From Adiantum capillus-veneris (lineage: Eukaryota; Streptophyta; Polypodiopsida; Polypodiales; Pteridaceae), in the NCBI GenBank assembly GCA_014529385.2, contig CM043958.1, positions 151,634,793-151,698,792 on the forward strand: a stretch of 64,000 nt of DNA, given 5' to 3'. Position numbers and translations under genes: made by a program. The notes beneath the pieces were generated by a model, which had not been told where the DNA came from, did no database searches, and was given only the letters and a program-made list of their open reading frames with translations. This document shows, piece by piece, positions 44,187 to 55,484 of the stretch; position 1 is the first letter of the stretch; each line of letters begins with the position of its first letter.

Positions 44187-44885
44187 GTCCAATGTGGACG
44201 TCAGTGACGGCTAAAGCTAGTATGCACAATCGTCAAGCATGACACCCTTGTACAAATCTGTTCACCCTACACCCATTAACTCGATGCAATGTGCAAATCA
44301 CTCCATAGCGAGGCTCTTTGTAAGAGCATCTACTAGGTAGTCATTAGTGTGGACCTTGACCTAACCTTGACAAGCTCCAAGCATTGTTCATCAGTGCATC
44401 CCAAATGAGATGATACCTCACCTCAATTTGTTTCTACTTGGAGTGAAACATGGGATTCCTAGCTATAGATTTCTTTCTAGAATCTGACGTTGGAATATAC
44501 TCAGCCTCTCTGTAGTGAAAGAAGACATTTAATCTTGGAGAGATGATCTCCAACAAAGAATGGCTTCTCGTGCAAATATGAAAATGTAGCCAGATATAGA
44601 TCTCCTACTATCTTTGCAACCTATATAATCTACATCCGTGTAGCCAAAAATAGATGCATTGCTATTACCAAAGCATAAACACTTGCTTGTTGCACCCTTA
44701 AAGTATCCAAAGATGTGTTTCACTGTTATCCACAATGTTGCTTGTCAATATGAGCCATATACCACCTAACCACTCCCACTGCAAATATAATGTCTAGCCT
44801 TGTAGCTGCCATAGCATACATGAAACTACCTACATATAAAGAATATGGCACACTAGCCATTTTTCTCTTTCAATATCTAACTTGG
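44187..44885 (-). pseudogene. pol: Cop-E RT C-terminus and RNase H
   Basis: The frame 44735-44529 reads VKHIFGYFKGATSKCLCFGN, IFGYTDVDYIGCKDSRRS with the catalytic Asp, and ISGYIFIFA. Upstream, 44735-44885 encodes the VPYSLYVGSFMYAM-type RT C-terminal segment in other frames. After 44500 the catalytic-Glu region is only weakly visible (TTERLSI near 44490). The RT active site, integrase and protease are absent: the RT tail follows gag directly. Confidence 0.8.
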
Positions 44886-45727
44886 GATCACCTTGTTTTG
44901 CAGGATCCATTGACTTCATGTGTATCTCTTCATTGAGTAGACTAAAAACTATAGCATTGTAAGCCAACTTTCCCTCATGCGTAGAGTTGCTAATCATTGT
45001 GCAAAATATGCCCCATGAAGAGGGTAAAGAGAATAATAAGAAGATGGATGGCACTTCGTCATCAAATTCCAATCCTATGATGTCAATTGGCCTAAAAAAT
45101 ATTGAATGCATTCAAGTGCTCAGAAAACTTTTCACCTTCTTTCATAAAAAGCTCAAAAAGATTCTTCATCAAGTACATTTTGTTACTTGCACTCTTGCTC
45201 TCATATGTGTGGCATATCTTATCCCCCCACAAGGATTTAGCAATAGCTTCACCCGCTATGGTGAAATACATAGACTTGGCTAAGTGTAAGCAAATAGTGG
45301 ACCTAGCTTTTGAATCAAGCATCTTCCACTACGCTTTTTTATAGTCATCTCCCTTTGCACGCTCAAAGATCAACTCTAATTGACCTTTTTGGATCAGCAC
45401 ATCTTGGATTTGTTGTTTCCATATAGATAAATGTGTATCGTTAAACTTTTTGATATTGTAAATATCCTCAATAAGGAGGCCATTTTTGCAAGCCTTGAGC
45501 ACTATGGAGATAAGGACAAAATTTATGGTGAGAAAACCTGACAAAATTTTGATAGAACCTTCTTTGTAATGAGGGAAAAAACTCAAGCCAAAATGGTTCT
45601 TAAAAAACTCATAAAAGGCATAGACAGACTCGTAGAAACATTGACAGAGTCTCCTTTGTTCCACGAGTGAAAACTCAACCCAAGTGATGCATAAAACACA
45701 TAAAATCAACTCAAGAGATTGAGGCAT
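44886..45727 (-). pseudogene. gag: Cop-E gag, fused to RT tail by deletion
   Basis: Copia UBN2-type Gag in three frames: NIKKFNDTHLSIWKQQIQDV near 45460, ARSTICLHLAKSMYFTIAGE and YESKSASNKMYLMKNLFELF (45322-45092), then IIGLEFDDEVPSIFLLFSLP and WGIFCTMISNST (45111-44830). The last Gag residues (DPAKQGDPKLDIEREK) run straight into RT C-terminal sequence with no CCHC, protease, integrase or RT active site between, so about 3 kb has been deleted inside the element. Confidence 0.82.
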
Positions 45728-46388
45728 AAACTGTCAATTGTTCATTGACAAACGATTAGATACATAACCTATGGCAAGGATAGCGTAATAGAGAACTCTA
45801 GCACCCTTTACCACCAAAGGTATATCAACATTCACAAATACCCCAGCTTGACCTCACGGAGGACCCTCCAAAAGGCTAAGTTTTTGCATGCAAAAAAAAA
45901 AATACTCGTGGGGATATATGCTCTCAAAAGAGCTCAATAGCATGGTAAGTGCTCAAAAACGCATGTGCCATTGTATAACAATCCACAGAGATACTGTTGC
46001 AAAAACCATTGCCAAGAATGCTTGTGAAGGCATCGTATGTGTGTGCGCCTAAAAACCTAGAGAAATAGGTGTATGTGGGCTCAAAATCTTCCTTGTAATA
46101 CACTCATATGTGAGAAGGCTTGTATGCCTATGTAGACTAGGAAGCCAAAGTCAATTACCACCGTTGGATGAAAATGTAAAAAAATGACAATGCTTGAAGC
46201 CAAAACTAGGCCAAAAATGTGGTCGATGTCGTCGATGCTGATGCCGCCGAGTGTCACTCCTCTATGGAAGAGGAACCTCACCAAATTTGTTGAAAAATCA
46301 TCTAAAAATGAATCCACCAATAATCATTCAAAACAAGAAAGGCAGAGGCTACAAAGAGAGTAGAAACAAAGAATGTTTCAAGCATGTA
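45728..46388. other. No gene seen
   Basis: Expected to hold the Cop-E leader and 5' LTR, but no primer-binding site or LTR copy was found. An A run lies near 45893. Confidence 0.5.
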
Positions 46389-47765
46389 TATCATAGTAAT
46401 CAATATCTAACTCTCCTAAATGATTTTCTTATGTTAACCTGATCATTTAATATGGAGAAGTGCCAAGGGAGAAAAAGCTAGAATATTGGTTAAGTTAGCG
46501 GACCGGCCACATTAGGGATCCAAAGGGGGGGCCATTTGCAAAAGAGCTATGTGCAAAAAAGGACTCAAAAGACCCTCAGGTTCAGCCCATTAAGACTTCC
46601 AAAATGCTAAGGTTCCAAAATTCAAAGGTTGTGTCCAAAGGTCAAAAGCCTAGGGAAATTGGATGCTTTGTGTGTGTCCCAAAAGTCTTCAACCATCCCT
46701 ACATAGGAGGGGGCGAGCCCTAGAAGTAGGAGATGAGAGAGAAACTCACGCACACATACACACACAATCTCCCTTTACACAAAGGGGGCATTCAGCAGCC
46801 CAATGGCTTGCCTGAATCCTATTGGCCAGGAGGCAAAGGGGTCCAATGAGAGTTTAGTTGAATTGAATAATTACCTAAAGCTCTCACAAAAGGGGAAAGG
46901 GGGACACATGTCAGAAGGCTATCACTTATGCTGCTTAATTTCCATTGGCTAAGCCTGGGGAGGCCCGATAGGGCTGTAGCATGAGCAATTATCAAGGGGG
47001 GTCGACCAAGAGAGAGAGGGGGACTAATTTTCCCAAGGAATTATTCACTTACACACTCACACAATCAATGTGTGAAGCAAGAAGACTCTCTCTCTCTCCT
47101 TCTCAAGCTTCAATGGAAAGCTTACCACCTACTCCAAGCTTGTGAGAAGAGAGGCCTACACCAACAACTCTTGGCTTTGTGATGAAAATCCAACCAAGAG
47201 CCAAGCTTCAATGCATGCTCATCTCCTCTACCATGCTAATTACTAAGATAAGGTATGCTAATATGAGTGATTATGTGAGGAGATGTATATCTTTCTCGTA
47301 AGAATACTCCTTCTTCCTCTCAATCTACTCTCATACCCCGCTAGCTCTCACCATCTTTGAAGGTGTGTGAGGTCTTGGGTCTGAGACCGTGAGGGAATTG
47401 ATGTTGTGTTTAATAAGTGTTGTGCTTAGTGCTTGAAGTTTCCATCTTCATAGCACTAGCTAGTATTGAAGGAACACAAAGAATTGTATTGTAAAATGTC
47501 TCTCTTGATGGGAGAAACCATAATACAAAGCCTTTTGGAGGGGGGACTGTCTCCATGCAAATCTGGTCCTCAACTGTTGTCAATTGCTTAATTTCTCTCT
47601 CTTTTGAAGTGTTGTTCATGCTATCTAACTATGTGTTATACTTTTTGTTGCTCTCTCCAGCCAAGCACTCTTGTTATTCTCATTAGGAATCTATTCTAAT
47701 GAAATGCTCACTATGTTCATGCTATTTTCCGCTACACACAAGTTAATAGACCATTAAATGTTACA
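46389..47765 (+). repeat. Gyp-C 5' LTR (1,377 bp)
   Basis: Begins tatcatag, aligned with TGTCAT of the 3' LTR (the usual TG is TA here), and ends gttaca at 47765 next to the primer site. It lacks about 190 bp, near 46790, that the 3' LTR carries (about 54055-54260). By eye over 90% identical to the 3' LTR in the aligned parts. Confidence 0.88.
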
Positions 47766-47766
47766 T

Positions 47767-47778
47767 TGGTATCAGGGC
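47767..47778 (+). other. Gyp-C primer-binding site
   Basis: tggtatcagggc, 11 of 12 to the initiator-Met primer word, one base after the LTR. Confidence 0.85.
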
Positions 47779-48167
47779 ACAAGGTTTCTCTTTTCTTGCT
47801 CAAGAAGGGAGGTCCTCAAGCTAGCTATAAATGGTTGATATTATTAATCGCATGTGAGTAAGTAGAATAGGGATTTTTCAGCCTTGCAGTGTGCCTGCCT
47901 TTGTGCAGTGAACGGGGCATCACTGTTGAGAGGTATGGTCTTAATAGTGGAGTCCTACGGGGCTTGCCTACAGCTTGAGCACTATTGAGCTATTAGAAGC
48001 TTGACAGGAGCCGGTGCTGTTTTGATGTTGAACGACCCTCTCTTCTATTCCTTGCAATTAATGGTATTCGAGCCATGGGTACATTAGCTTAAGTGCTTTC
48101 TCTAAAGGGGTAAAGAGGAATAGCAACTAGGGCTTGAAGTGCCAAAGTACACCTAAAAGTTGTTAGA
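47779..48167 (+). other. Gyp-C untranslated leader
   Basis: About 390 bases before the gag ATG at 48168. No coding seen. Confidence 0.6.
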
Positions 48168-49421
48168 ATGGCTGACAATAGTAAAGAGAGTGAAATTAAT
48201 GTTGATAACTTTGATTTTGCTAATGAGCAGGCTACTAATGATGCCTCGATGCTTGTTAACTATCTTGTTTCTAGGCTTCAATAAGACATGGGCAATCCAT
48301 CCCTCCAAAGTGAAGTGCAATGGCAACTTCATGCTCATGGGATTCTCCAAGCTCCCCACCATGACGAGAGAGCACGTAGGAAACCTCCTTGCGAGACGTC
48401 CAAAAGAGGCCTCTCTCCGATTTGGGAAGAAGAAGAGGATCCATACGAAGGGCCCAAAAATTTACTCCTTGATGATGCATCTCCTTCTCAAAGGAGAAAT
48501 CAAGAGCCTCCACTGAAGGAGCAAGAAAGAAGAGAGTCTCCCACCACGTCAGCAGAGATGGCTCCACGAAGAAGGCGGGCTAAACTCTCTCCATCACCTC
48601 CAAAACGGAGAAGACCATCACATACTTCTCCACACCATACTTCAAAGAGGGATGACAGAAAGCAAGAGAAGAAAAAGGCAAGAAAGAGGACACCCTCTTC
48701 TCCATCTTCTTCATTCTCTTCCTCTTATGAAAGTGATGGTGAAGACAACGAAGATCAACGCAAGAAAAAAGCGAGAAAGAGGTCACCCTCTTCTCCATCT
48801 TCCTCAAATTCTTCACCTTCTGAAGAAAGTGATGGTGCAATCTTTGAACCATAAAACAAAAGAGGCCATAGGAAATCCTATGCCGCGTGGAAGAGGTTGT
48901 CCAAGCTCAAGAAGTTCAAAGAGGTCCAGGGAAAGCATCTCTTTCCTCACCTACGATGGCACCTTTGGTTCTACGAACAAAGTCTTGGCCTTTATCCAAC
49001 AGTTCGATGAGGCGTTTGAAGATGAGGGCTTCACGGAGTCCTCTAAGCTACGCCATGTAGCTATGCATTTTCAAAGTCCACCAGACAACGGTGGTCTATC
49101 CTACTGGCGAACGGTGAAGCTCCACAAACATTGAGAGCTTTAAGAGCTTCCTTTATGAAGCAGTTTTTGGCCACCGATGCCAAATAAAAAGTACTCACCG
49201 AATGGTGAAGCTTGAAGCTCTCTCTATACGAATCCATTCACAATTATGTAGACAAGTTTTGGGACTTACAACTCAAAGTCATTGTCTTCAAGAAGTTGGA
49301 TTTTGGAGAGCAAAAGCAACAATTTTGTGTGGGCTTAACTGAAGAAATGGAGGAGTATGTCAACTCCCAAAGGCCATGCACCATATTGGCGGTTATACAC
49401 CATACTATGGTGGCTTCTTGA
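48168..49421 (+). pseudogene. gag: Gyp-C gag
   Basis: Starts ATG at 48168. After 38 codons a TAA (48282-48284) interrupts, then the same frame runs 48288-48854. It carries RARRKPPCETSKRGLSPIWE, two near-repeats of KKARKRxPSSPSSS (an unusual basic/Ser-rich tract) and an acidic ESDG motif. The capsid core follows in a second frame: SFLTYDGTFGSTNKVLAFIQ, QFDEAFEDEGF and LSYWRTVK, and then, after further stops, YESIHNYVDKFWDLQLK and EEMEEYVNSQRPCTI (49212-49421). The Gyp-B gag has the same architecture. Confidence 0.87.
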
Positions 49422-49433
49422 ATCAATTTCCAA

Positions 49434-50057
49434 ATGGGAGCTAAAAGAAATTCTAAGCCCATGGAAAACAAGGGTTCCAATGAGACTAAGAGGAAGGACA
49501 ATTTCCAGAAGTCTCTTAAGGGAAAATCCAACAAAGCTAAAGAGAAGGGAGTTTACAAAGGCAAAAACAAACTCTCTCCTGAAGAGCTTGAGCGTTATCG
49601 CAAGGATAACCGTTGTTTCAAGTGCGGCAAGCAAGGGCATGCGTACCGTGCTTGTCCCCAAACGAACACCCGCCATGAGCCTCCTAGAGCTACCTTGGTC
49701 AAAATCCAAGAAGAGGAAACTCACCACAAAGGATCTCCTCTATGGCATGCTTGGGGAAAGGTAAGAGAACATGATCCTTTTATTCTCTTTGACCCTGGTT
49801 CTACTCACAATGTCATATCCATAGAGTTGGCCACCAAGCTAGGCATACAAGCTTACGAGATGGGAGATGTCCTACCCGCAAACGATGCTTTCAAGGGGCA
49901 AAAAGCTTCAGTCACTCCCTTAATTGGGAAATTGAGGCTCCATGTCCAAAGCTATGTGGACAAAGAGGACTTCTTTATCTCTCCTCTCAAGCATGAGGAT
50001 GTAATCCTAGGGGCATCATGGTTTGGTTGCATGGCTGCCAATGTTAAAATTCCCTGA
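49434..50057 (+). pseudogene. pro: Gyp-C zinc knuckle and protease
   Basis: A 207-residue frame. The RNA-binding knuckle CFKCGKQGHAYRAC is near residues 60-75. The aspartic protease has LFDPGSTHNVISIELATKLG (DPG in the active site, a form seen in some plant gypsy elements), YEMGDVLPAND, TPLIGKLRL and DVILGASWF as the flap end. The frame is open here but broken before RT at about 50057. Confidence 0.9.
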
Positions 50058-50426
50058 AAGGAGAATCTCCTTTAGGTTCAGGGAAAGAGATATGTACATA
50101 GATGCCAAGCAAATGGATAACACCATACCCATTGTACATACGCAAGCTTTCAATAATTCAATAAAGAGCTCTATTTCCGTGTACATGATTTTTGTTAAAG
50201 ACTCTCAAAATGAACCTAATTTTTTAGCAAAAGAAAATATACACAATCAAAAGGAACTAGAGTTATCCAATTTTCTCAAGGGGTTTCAAGATGTCTTTAT
50301 TGACGACATCCTTGTGAGCTACCTCCTAAATGAAGCAATGATGACCATGCAATTGAACTTCTTCTAGGAAGTTCACCGCCTAACAAACCTCCTTATAGAG
50401 TTTCTCAAGCTCAGCAAGAGGAGATT
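50058..50426 (+). pseudogene. pol: Gyp-C protease-RT linker
   Basis: Linker in shifting frames; near 50280-50340 it reads FLKGFQDVFIDD and, after frame changes, the conserved pre-RT segment near 50385 (NKPPYRVSQAQQEE) appears. Confidence 0.6.
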
Positions 50427-51215
50427 ATGTGGCAAGTGCATGAGTTAGTTGAGAAGGGCATGGTTAGGCATAGCTCATCTCCATTTTGTTCTCATGTGCT
50501 ATTAATGCAAAAGAAAGACGGCACATATCGCATGTGTGTCGACTATAGGGCACTAAATAGGATCACTATCAAAAATAGGTTTCCCATTCCACGGGTAGAA
50601 AACCTATTTGATGAGCTACAAGGGTCCATCTACTTCAATAGGATTGACCTAAAAAGTTTCTATCATCAAATAAGGATAGTTGATCAAGACATTGTAAAGA
50701 CCGCATTTTGCACTATTGTTTGGTCTTTACGAATACATTGTCATGCCTTTTGGCTTGACCAATGCACCAACCACATTCAACCGCTTGATGGAGAAGCTAT
50801 TCAAGCCTCACCGAACCTTTACTGGAGTGTTCTTTGATGATATCATCATCTACTCTAATTCATTAGACGAACATAAGCAACACCTCTAGGTAATATTTCA
50901 AGTTCTAAGAGAGAATAAACTTTATGTTAATCAAAAGAAAAGTGAATATTTCTTACAAGAGATTCAGTATTTAGGTCACATTATTTCTCAAGATGACATC
51001 CAAATGGATCCATCAAAGCTAGATGTAATAAAAGGATGACCTAAACCAAGGAATCTTCATGAACTAAGAAGCTTTATAGGTACATGTGCATACTATAGAC
51101 GCTTCATAGAAAAGTTCTCACTAATAGCAGGACCATTACATGACCTAACAAAGAAAAACGTTAGGTACACATGGTCTGCCAAGGAGAATAATTCTTTTGA
51201 AAAGCTTATCCCTCA
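50427..51215 (+). pseudogene. pol: Gyp-C reverse transcriptase
   Basis: Gypsy RT. The first frame reads VEKGMVRHSSSPFCSHVLLM, KKDGTYRMCVDYRALNRITI, FPIPRVENLFDEL and YFNRIDLKSFYHQIRI with the first catalytic Asp. A frameshift near 50720 moves to the frame with [31 protein letters not shown] (active-site DD at about 50833-50841) and YLGHIISQDDI. Nonsense codons: TAG at 50887-50889, and TGA at 51037-51039 where the family has Trp. RELRSFIG-like HELRSFIGTCAYYRRFI follows in the same frame. Residues for catalysis are present but split between frames. Confidence 0.92.
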
Positions 51216-51600
51216 ACGTGTGCTTACACTACTGGATCTCTCAAAGCCATTTGAGGTCCAATGTGATGCTTGTGGTGATTGCCTTGGAGCTGTTTTGCTC
51301 CAAGAAGGGCACGCCATAGGCTATGAAAGTCAAAGGCTCGACCCTGTTGAGCAAGCTCTAGGCATATATGAAAAGGAACTCCTCGCACTTCTACATGCCT
51401 TAGACTCATGGAAGCACTATTTATTGTGGACTCCCTTCATTCTGCGAACGGATCACCAAAGTCTTAAGTACTTCATGATGCAGACCAAGCTCTCCAACAA
51501 ACAAATGAGGTGGGAAAACTCTCTTTCGCAATGTCAATTTCCTATTGCTACATTGCTGGCAAGCATAATCAAGTAGCCGATGCACTCTCAAGACGGCCGA
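51216..51600 (+). pseudogene. pol: Gyp-C RNase H
   Basis: Frame 51220-51576: LDLSKPFEVQCDACGDCLGA with the first catalytic Asp, YEKELLALLHALDSWKHYLL with the catalytic Glu, and FILRTDHQSLKYFM with the third Asp. The expected AGKHNQVADALSR tail follows in another frame after a shift near 51540. Confidence 0.9.
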
Positions 51601-51913
51601 GAGTGAATGTGGTTTCCATAGCAACTCACAATGATCTATCTTCTATGATAGATGAGTATGCTATTGATCTCGATTTTAGAGATCAATGATAGATGAGTAT
51701 GCTATTGATGCAGACCAAGCTCTCCAACAAACAAATGAGGTGGGAAAACTCTCTTTCGCAATGTCAATTTCCTATTGCTACATTGCTGGCAAGCATAATC
51801 AAGTAGCCGATGCACTCTCAAGACGGCCGAGAGTGAATGTGGTTTCCATAGCAACTCACAATGATCTATCTTCTATGATAGATGAGTATGCTATTGATCT
51901 CGATTTTAGAGAT
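51477..51913 (+). repeat. 230-bp period perfect tandem duplication
   Basis: 51477-51683 and 51707-51913 are identical across 207 bases. They are separated by 23 bases, caatgatagatgagtatgctatt, which themselves echo the segment at about 51647-51667. The duplication repeats the RNase H tail and start of the integrase linker. Both copies carry the same frameshift, so duplication came after that decay. Confidence 0.95.
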
Positions 51914-52696
51914 GTGATATCAGCCCTTGCACTAGGGAAGAAAGAGGAACCATTTACTTTACAAGATGGTTATCTTCTCTATAGCAATAGACTATGCATT
52001 ACTAGCTCACTACGTGAGAAAGTAATGTATGAATCTCATGCTCCTTCTTATGCAGGGCATAGAGGGATTCAGTCTACCCTAAAGGGGATTGAAACATATT
52101 TTTATTGGCCTACCATGAAAGCAAACATACAAGAGTATGTTTCTAAACGTGTGGTATACCAAAAGACAAAGTTTGATAGAGTGAAGCAACCTGGATTGCT
52201 TCAACCTTTGCCAATCCCTAATTCACCATGGGAGAGCATATCCATGGATTTTATCTTTGGATTGCCTAAGTCTATCCATGGGAATACGAGAATATGGACG
52301 ATAGTAGACAAGTTCAATAAACAAGCTCATTTTATACCTGTCAAAAAGACTATCAAAGCCCATCAAATGGCAACCCTCTTCACTTCACAAATCTTCAAGT
52401 ACCATGGCTTGTCAATGTCCATAGTGTCGGATAGAGATCTTAGAATAACCAGTAATTTTTGGAAGGGTCTCTTTGAGAATTTAGGAACAAGGCTAAATTT
52501 CTCTTCAGCCTATCACCCGCAAACGGATGGCCAAAGTGAAATAGCTAACCTAACAATTCTTGATCTACTAAAAGCCTATGTAACGGAAGTAGATCAAAGA
52601 TCCCAATGGGAGAAATACATACCCTTAGTGGAGTATGCCTACAATAACACTGTACATACTTCCACGGGAAAAGCACCTTTTGAGGTAATAGAGTGA
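51686..52696 (+). pseudogene. pol: Gyp-C integrase (zinc and core)
   Basis: A 336-residue frame that starts inside the duplicated segment with AGKHNQVADALSRRPRVN. The HHCC zinc site has its two His (ESHAPSYAGHRGI), but both Cys are replaced (YVSKRVVYQKT where CxxC is expected). Core motifs: WESISMDFIFGLPKS, IVSDRDLRITSNFWKGLFE and YHPQTDGQSEIANLT supply D, D and E. It ends at a TGA within the segment after GKAPFEVIE; the reading then continues in other frames. Confidence 0.92.
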
Positions 52697-53306
52697 AGAT
52701 AAAAAAGTCCCTTGCTACCTAAGGTACACGGAAGATCTTCACTGTAGATGAGTATAGCAGAGACCTACAAGAGTCTTTCCAAAAGATTAAGGATGCTATC
52801 TCTATCTCACAACAAAGGCAAAAGGCTGTTGTTGACAAGCACAGAAGAGCCCAAGACTTTAAAGAAAATGATTGGCTCGATTAAGGCACACGACATGCCA
52901 AAATCCTACGGGACACCAAAAGTACTATGCTAAGTTAGCAAAAAGGTACTATGGTCCCTTCCAGATTCTTAGACCAATCAATGAGATGGCCTACCAACTC
53001 AAGTTGCCCAGCCACTGGCTCATACACAATGCTATTCATGTGAGCCTATTAAAGCCTTACAAAGGAGAGCCACCTCAAGAACCTACTATTGAAGACCCAC
53101 CGGAGATCGAGGACCAAGAAGAGGTGCTGCAGCTTGAGTCCATTCTCCGACATGAAGACAAGGTACTAAGAGGCGGTAAGACTATCCGACGATATCTTAT
53201 TAAGTTTAAGAATTATCCTTTTGAAGATGCTAGATGGAAGCAAGGCATACAATTAAAGGATAACCTAAACCTTGTCAATGCTTACAATGCTTCCCAAGAG
53301 TAATCA
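52697..53306 (+). pseudogene. pol: Gyp-C integrase C-terminus and chromodomain
   Basis: After short frames (52748-52933) with YSRDLQ/ETYKSLSKR-type linker, the 143-residue frame 52872-53303 reads KRYYGPFQILRPINEMAYQL (the GPY/F module), LPSHWLIHNAIHVSLLKPYK, then EVLQLESILRHEDKVLRGGK and RRYLIKFKNYPFEDARWKQG, a chromodomain-like fold that in chromoviruses steers integration to heterochromatin. Ends with TAA at 53301-53303. Confidence 0.88.
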
Positions 53307-53654
53307 AATGTACAAATGTTAAAAAATGAACAAAGTTTTTGTCTTATAAGACTCTCTTTTCTTTATTGTGCACAAAAATGAAGTAGTATGCATGCTTAGA
53401 TCAAGTTTGCGAAGACGACGTCTCCCAAACACTAAGTAGAGCTTGTCACTCTACTATGGAAGATTGATAGGAATAATGTGCAGACATGCTTGCGGCCGCT
53501 TAGGCTCTCAAGCGCCAAATGGACTAGTCATCCATTCTGGAACGATATCGTAGGGTAAAATAGGGATCCTCTACCCGCTAGAAAGGACTAATGAATATGC
53601 TTTCTCTTCTCTACCCTATCGTCGAGGATGACTGTGATTTCAAAAGAGAGGTAA
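53307..53654 (+). other. Gyp-C 3' untranslated region and purine tract
   Basis: About 350 bases without coding, ending in caaaagagaggtaa at 53641-53654, a plausible polypurine tract just before the 3' LTR. Confidence 0.65.
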
Positions 53655-54497
53655 TGTCATAAAATCAATATCTAATTCTCCTAAATGATTTTCTCATGTT
53701 AAACTGATCATTTAATATGGAGAAGTGCCAGGGGAGAAAAAGTTAGAATATTGGTTAAGTTAGCAGACTAGCCACATTAGGGATCCAAAGGACGGAAAAT
53801 AGGGATCCAAAGGGGGGACCATCTACAAAAGAGCTATGTGCAAAAATGGGCTCAAAAGACCCTAAGGTTCAGCCCATTAAGACTTCCAAAATGCTAAGGT
53901 TCCAAAATTCAAAGGTTGTGTCCAAAGGTCAAAAGCCTAGGGAAATTGGATGCTTTGTGTGTGTCCCAAAAGTCTTCAACCATCCCTACATAGGAGGGGG
54001 CGAGCCCTCGAAGTAGGAGATGAGAGAGAAACTCACACAAGCTCCCTTTACACAAAGGGAATGAGGGACACATGTCAGCTCCCTAGCCTAGATGCCCACA
54101 AGGTGTACTCAATTCCTATTGCATGACCTTGGAGGTGGACCAATGAGAATTAGGCTAGAGTAAATCTAGTTTAATTAATTTAAAAAACACTTAATAAAAG
54201 AACCAATAAGAATTAAGCTCTCTAGAAGACTGTTTGACACTCTCCCAAGGGGTCCAATGAGCATTCAGCAGCCCAATGGCTTGCCTGATTTCTATTGGCC
54301 AGGAGGCAAAGGGGTCCAGTGAGAGTTTAGTTGAATTAAATAATTACCTAAAGCTCTCACAAAAGGGGAAAGGGGAACACATGTCAGAAGGCTATCACTT
54401 ATGCTGCTTAATTTCCATTGGATAGGCTTGGGGAGGTCCAATAGGGCTGTAGCATGAGCAATTAGCAAGGGGGGTTGACAAAGAGTGAGAGAGGGGG
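53655..54497 (+). repeat. Gyp-C 3' LTR, truncated
   Basis: Starts TGTCATAAAATCAATATC. It follows the 5' LTR in order (gatcatttaatatggagaag, ccacattagggatccaaag, gtcttcaaccatccctac, ccaggaggcaaaggggtcca, cacatgtcagaaggctatca) and stops matching at about gagagagggggct. It has about 190 bp absent from the 5' LTR. Confidence 0.88.
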
Positions 54498-55440
54498 CTG
54501 ATAAGCGTGTGTAATCTTGGTCCACTCTATTGGATAAAGAATATGGCTTGTAGCAGCACTTCAAGTGCCACTCAATATTTGATGTAGAACATGCTTTGCA
54601 AAGATATGTCAAGAAAAATGGTCATTTGAGGGAATGTGCATCCGCAGGAATTGCAAATGTCGAGAAAAATGTTAGTGATGTCGATGGTATTAGGGCAGGC
54701 TGATGTCGGCCAGACACCGATGCGAAATGTTAAAAATGCAAGTGGGCTCTCTCTCGCTCTCTCGCTCTCTATGCCTAAATCGCCGAAGCTGGTGTGACCC
54801 TCGTGCATGATGTGTCACCGATTTCGCCAATCACGAAGTGAATCGAGATGGTCGAATGCTGTTTCTAAGAACACTCGACCATCTCTCTCTTTAATGGAAA
54901 GAGAGAATGTGTGTGTGTGTCAACGATCATGCATGTGAAAGGCCTCTTAGGGGAGAAAATTGCAAAAAAGAAAAACAAATCTCCTGCACTGTCCTTGATT
55001 TTGCAGATGCTCGCTTGAGAATTGCGCAGTGTTTGCTTTGATTTTTGCTCACATGCTCGATCGAGTCCAGACTAACGCTACCCAATTTTGCAGTTTGTGT
55101 GTGTACACACACTCTGCACATGATTTACAAGATCTGTAGCTTCTCTATTTTTCCAACACTGTCGACATTGCCTATAGCACTGCCCAATTTTGAACTTGCT
55201 TTCCTCGATTTTGCCTACTACTTGCTACTCAGCTTCAAAGCTGCTGCCCAATTCTCCCCAGGCTACAGACAGTTCCCTACGCTACCCATTTTCAAGCTCT
55301 TCCTGCTTCACTTACTCTGCACAATTTTTGATTCTCAGCTCATGCTACCTTCGACTCCGATTCACTCTTGCTCCATTAGTGCAAGATTCCAATGAAATCT
55401 CACAAGCTCCAAGGGGACCTGCACACGAGTGGGTGCGGGG
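54498..55440. other. No gene seen
   Basis: Contains short ctct(cg) repeats near 54750. Open frames such as 55045-55603 show no family motif. Confidence 0.45.
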
Positions 55441-55484
55441 ATGGCCGATGCTAGGTTACTTGCACTGTGATGCCAGTTGTGGGG

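Larger units (their letters stand above)
46389..54497 (+). mobile_element. Gyp-C, near-complete chromodomain gypsy element
   Basis: Plus-strand gypsy with 5' LTR, primer-binding site, gag, protease, RT, RNase H, integrase, chromodomain, purine tract and a truncated 3' LTR. The order is the gypsy one. The chromodomain places it in the chromovirus branch. Decay includes stops in gag and RT, several frameshifts and a 230-bp duplication. The 3' LTR loses similarity to the 5' copy at about 54497, so no target duplication can be checked. Confidence 0.92.

Noticed and set aside
54727-54800. Coding tract on the minus strand beside the ctctctcgctct repeat
   Set aside because: Low-complexity repeat with no domain or homologue in the window.
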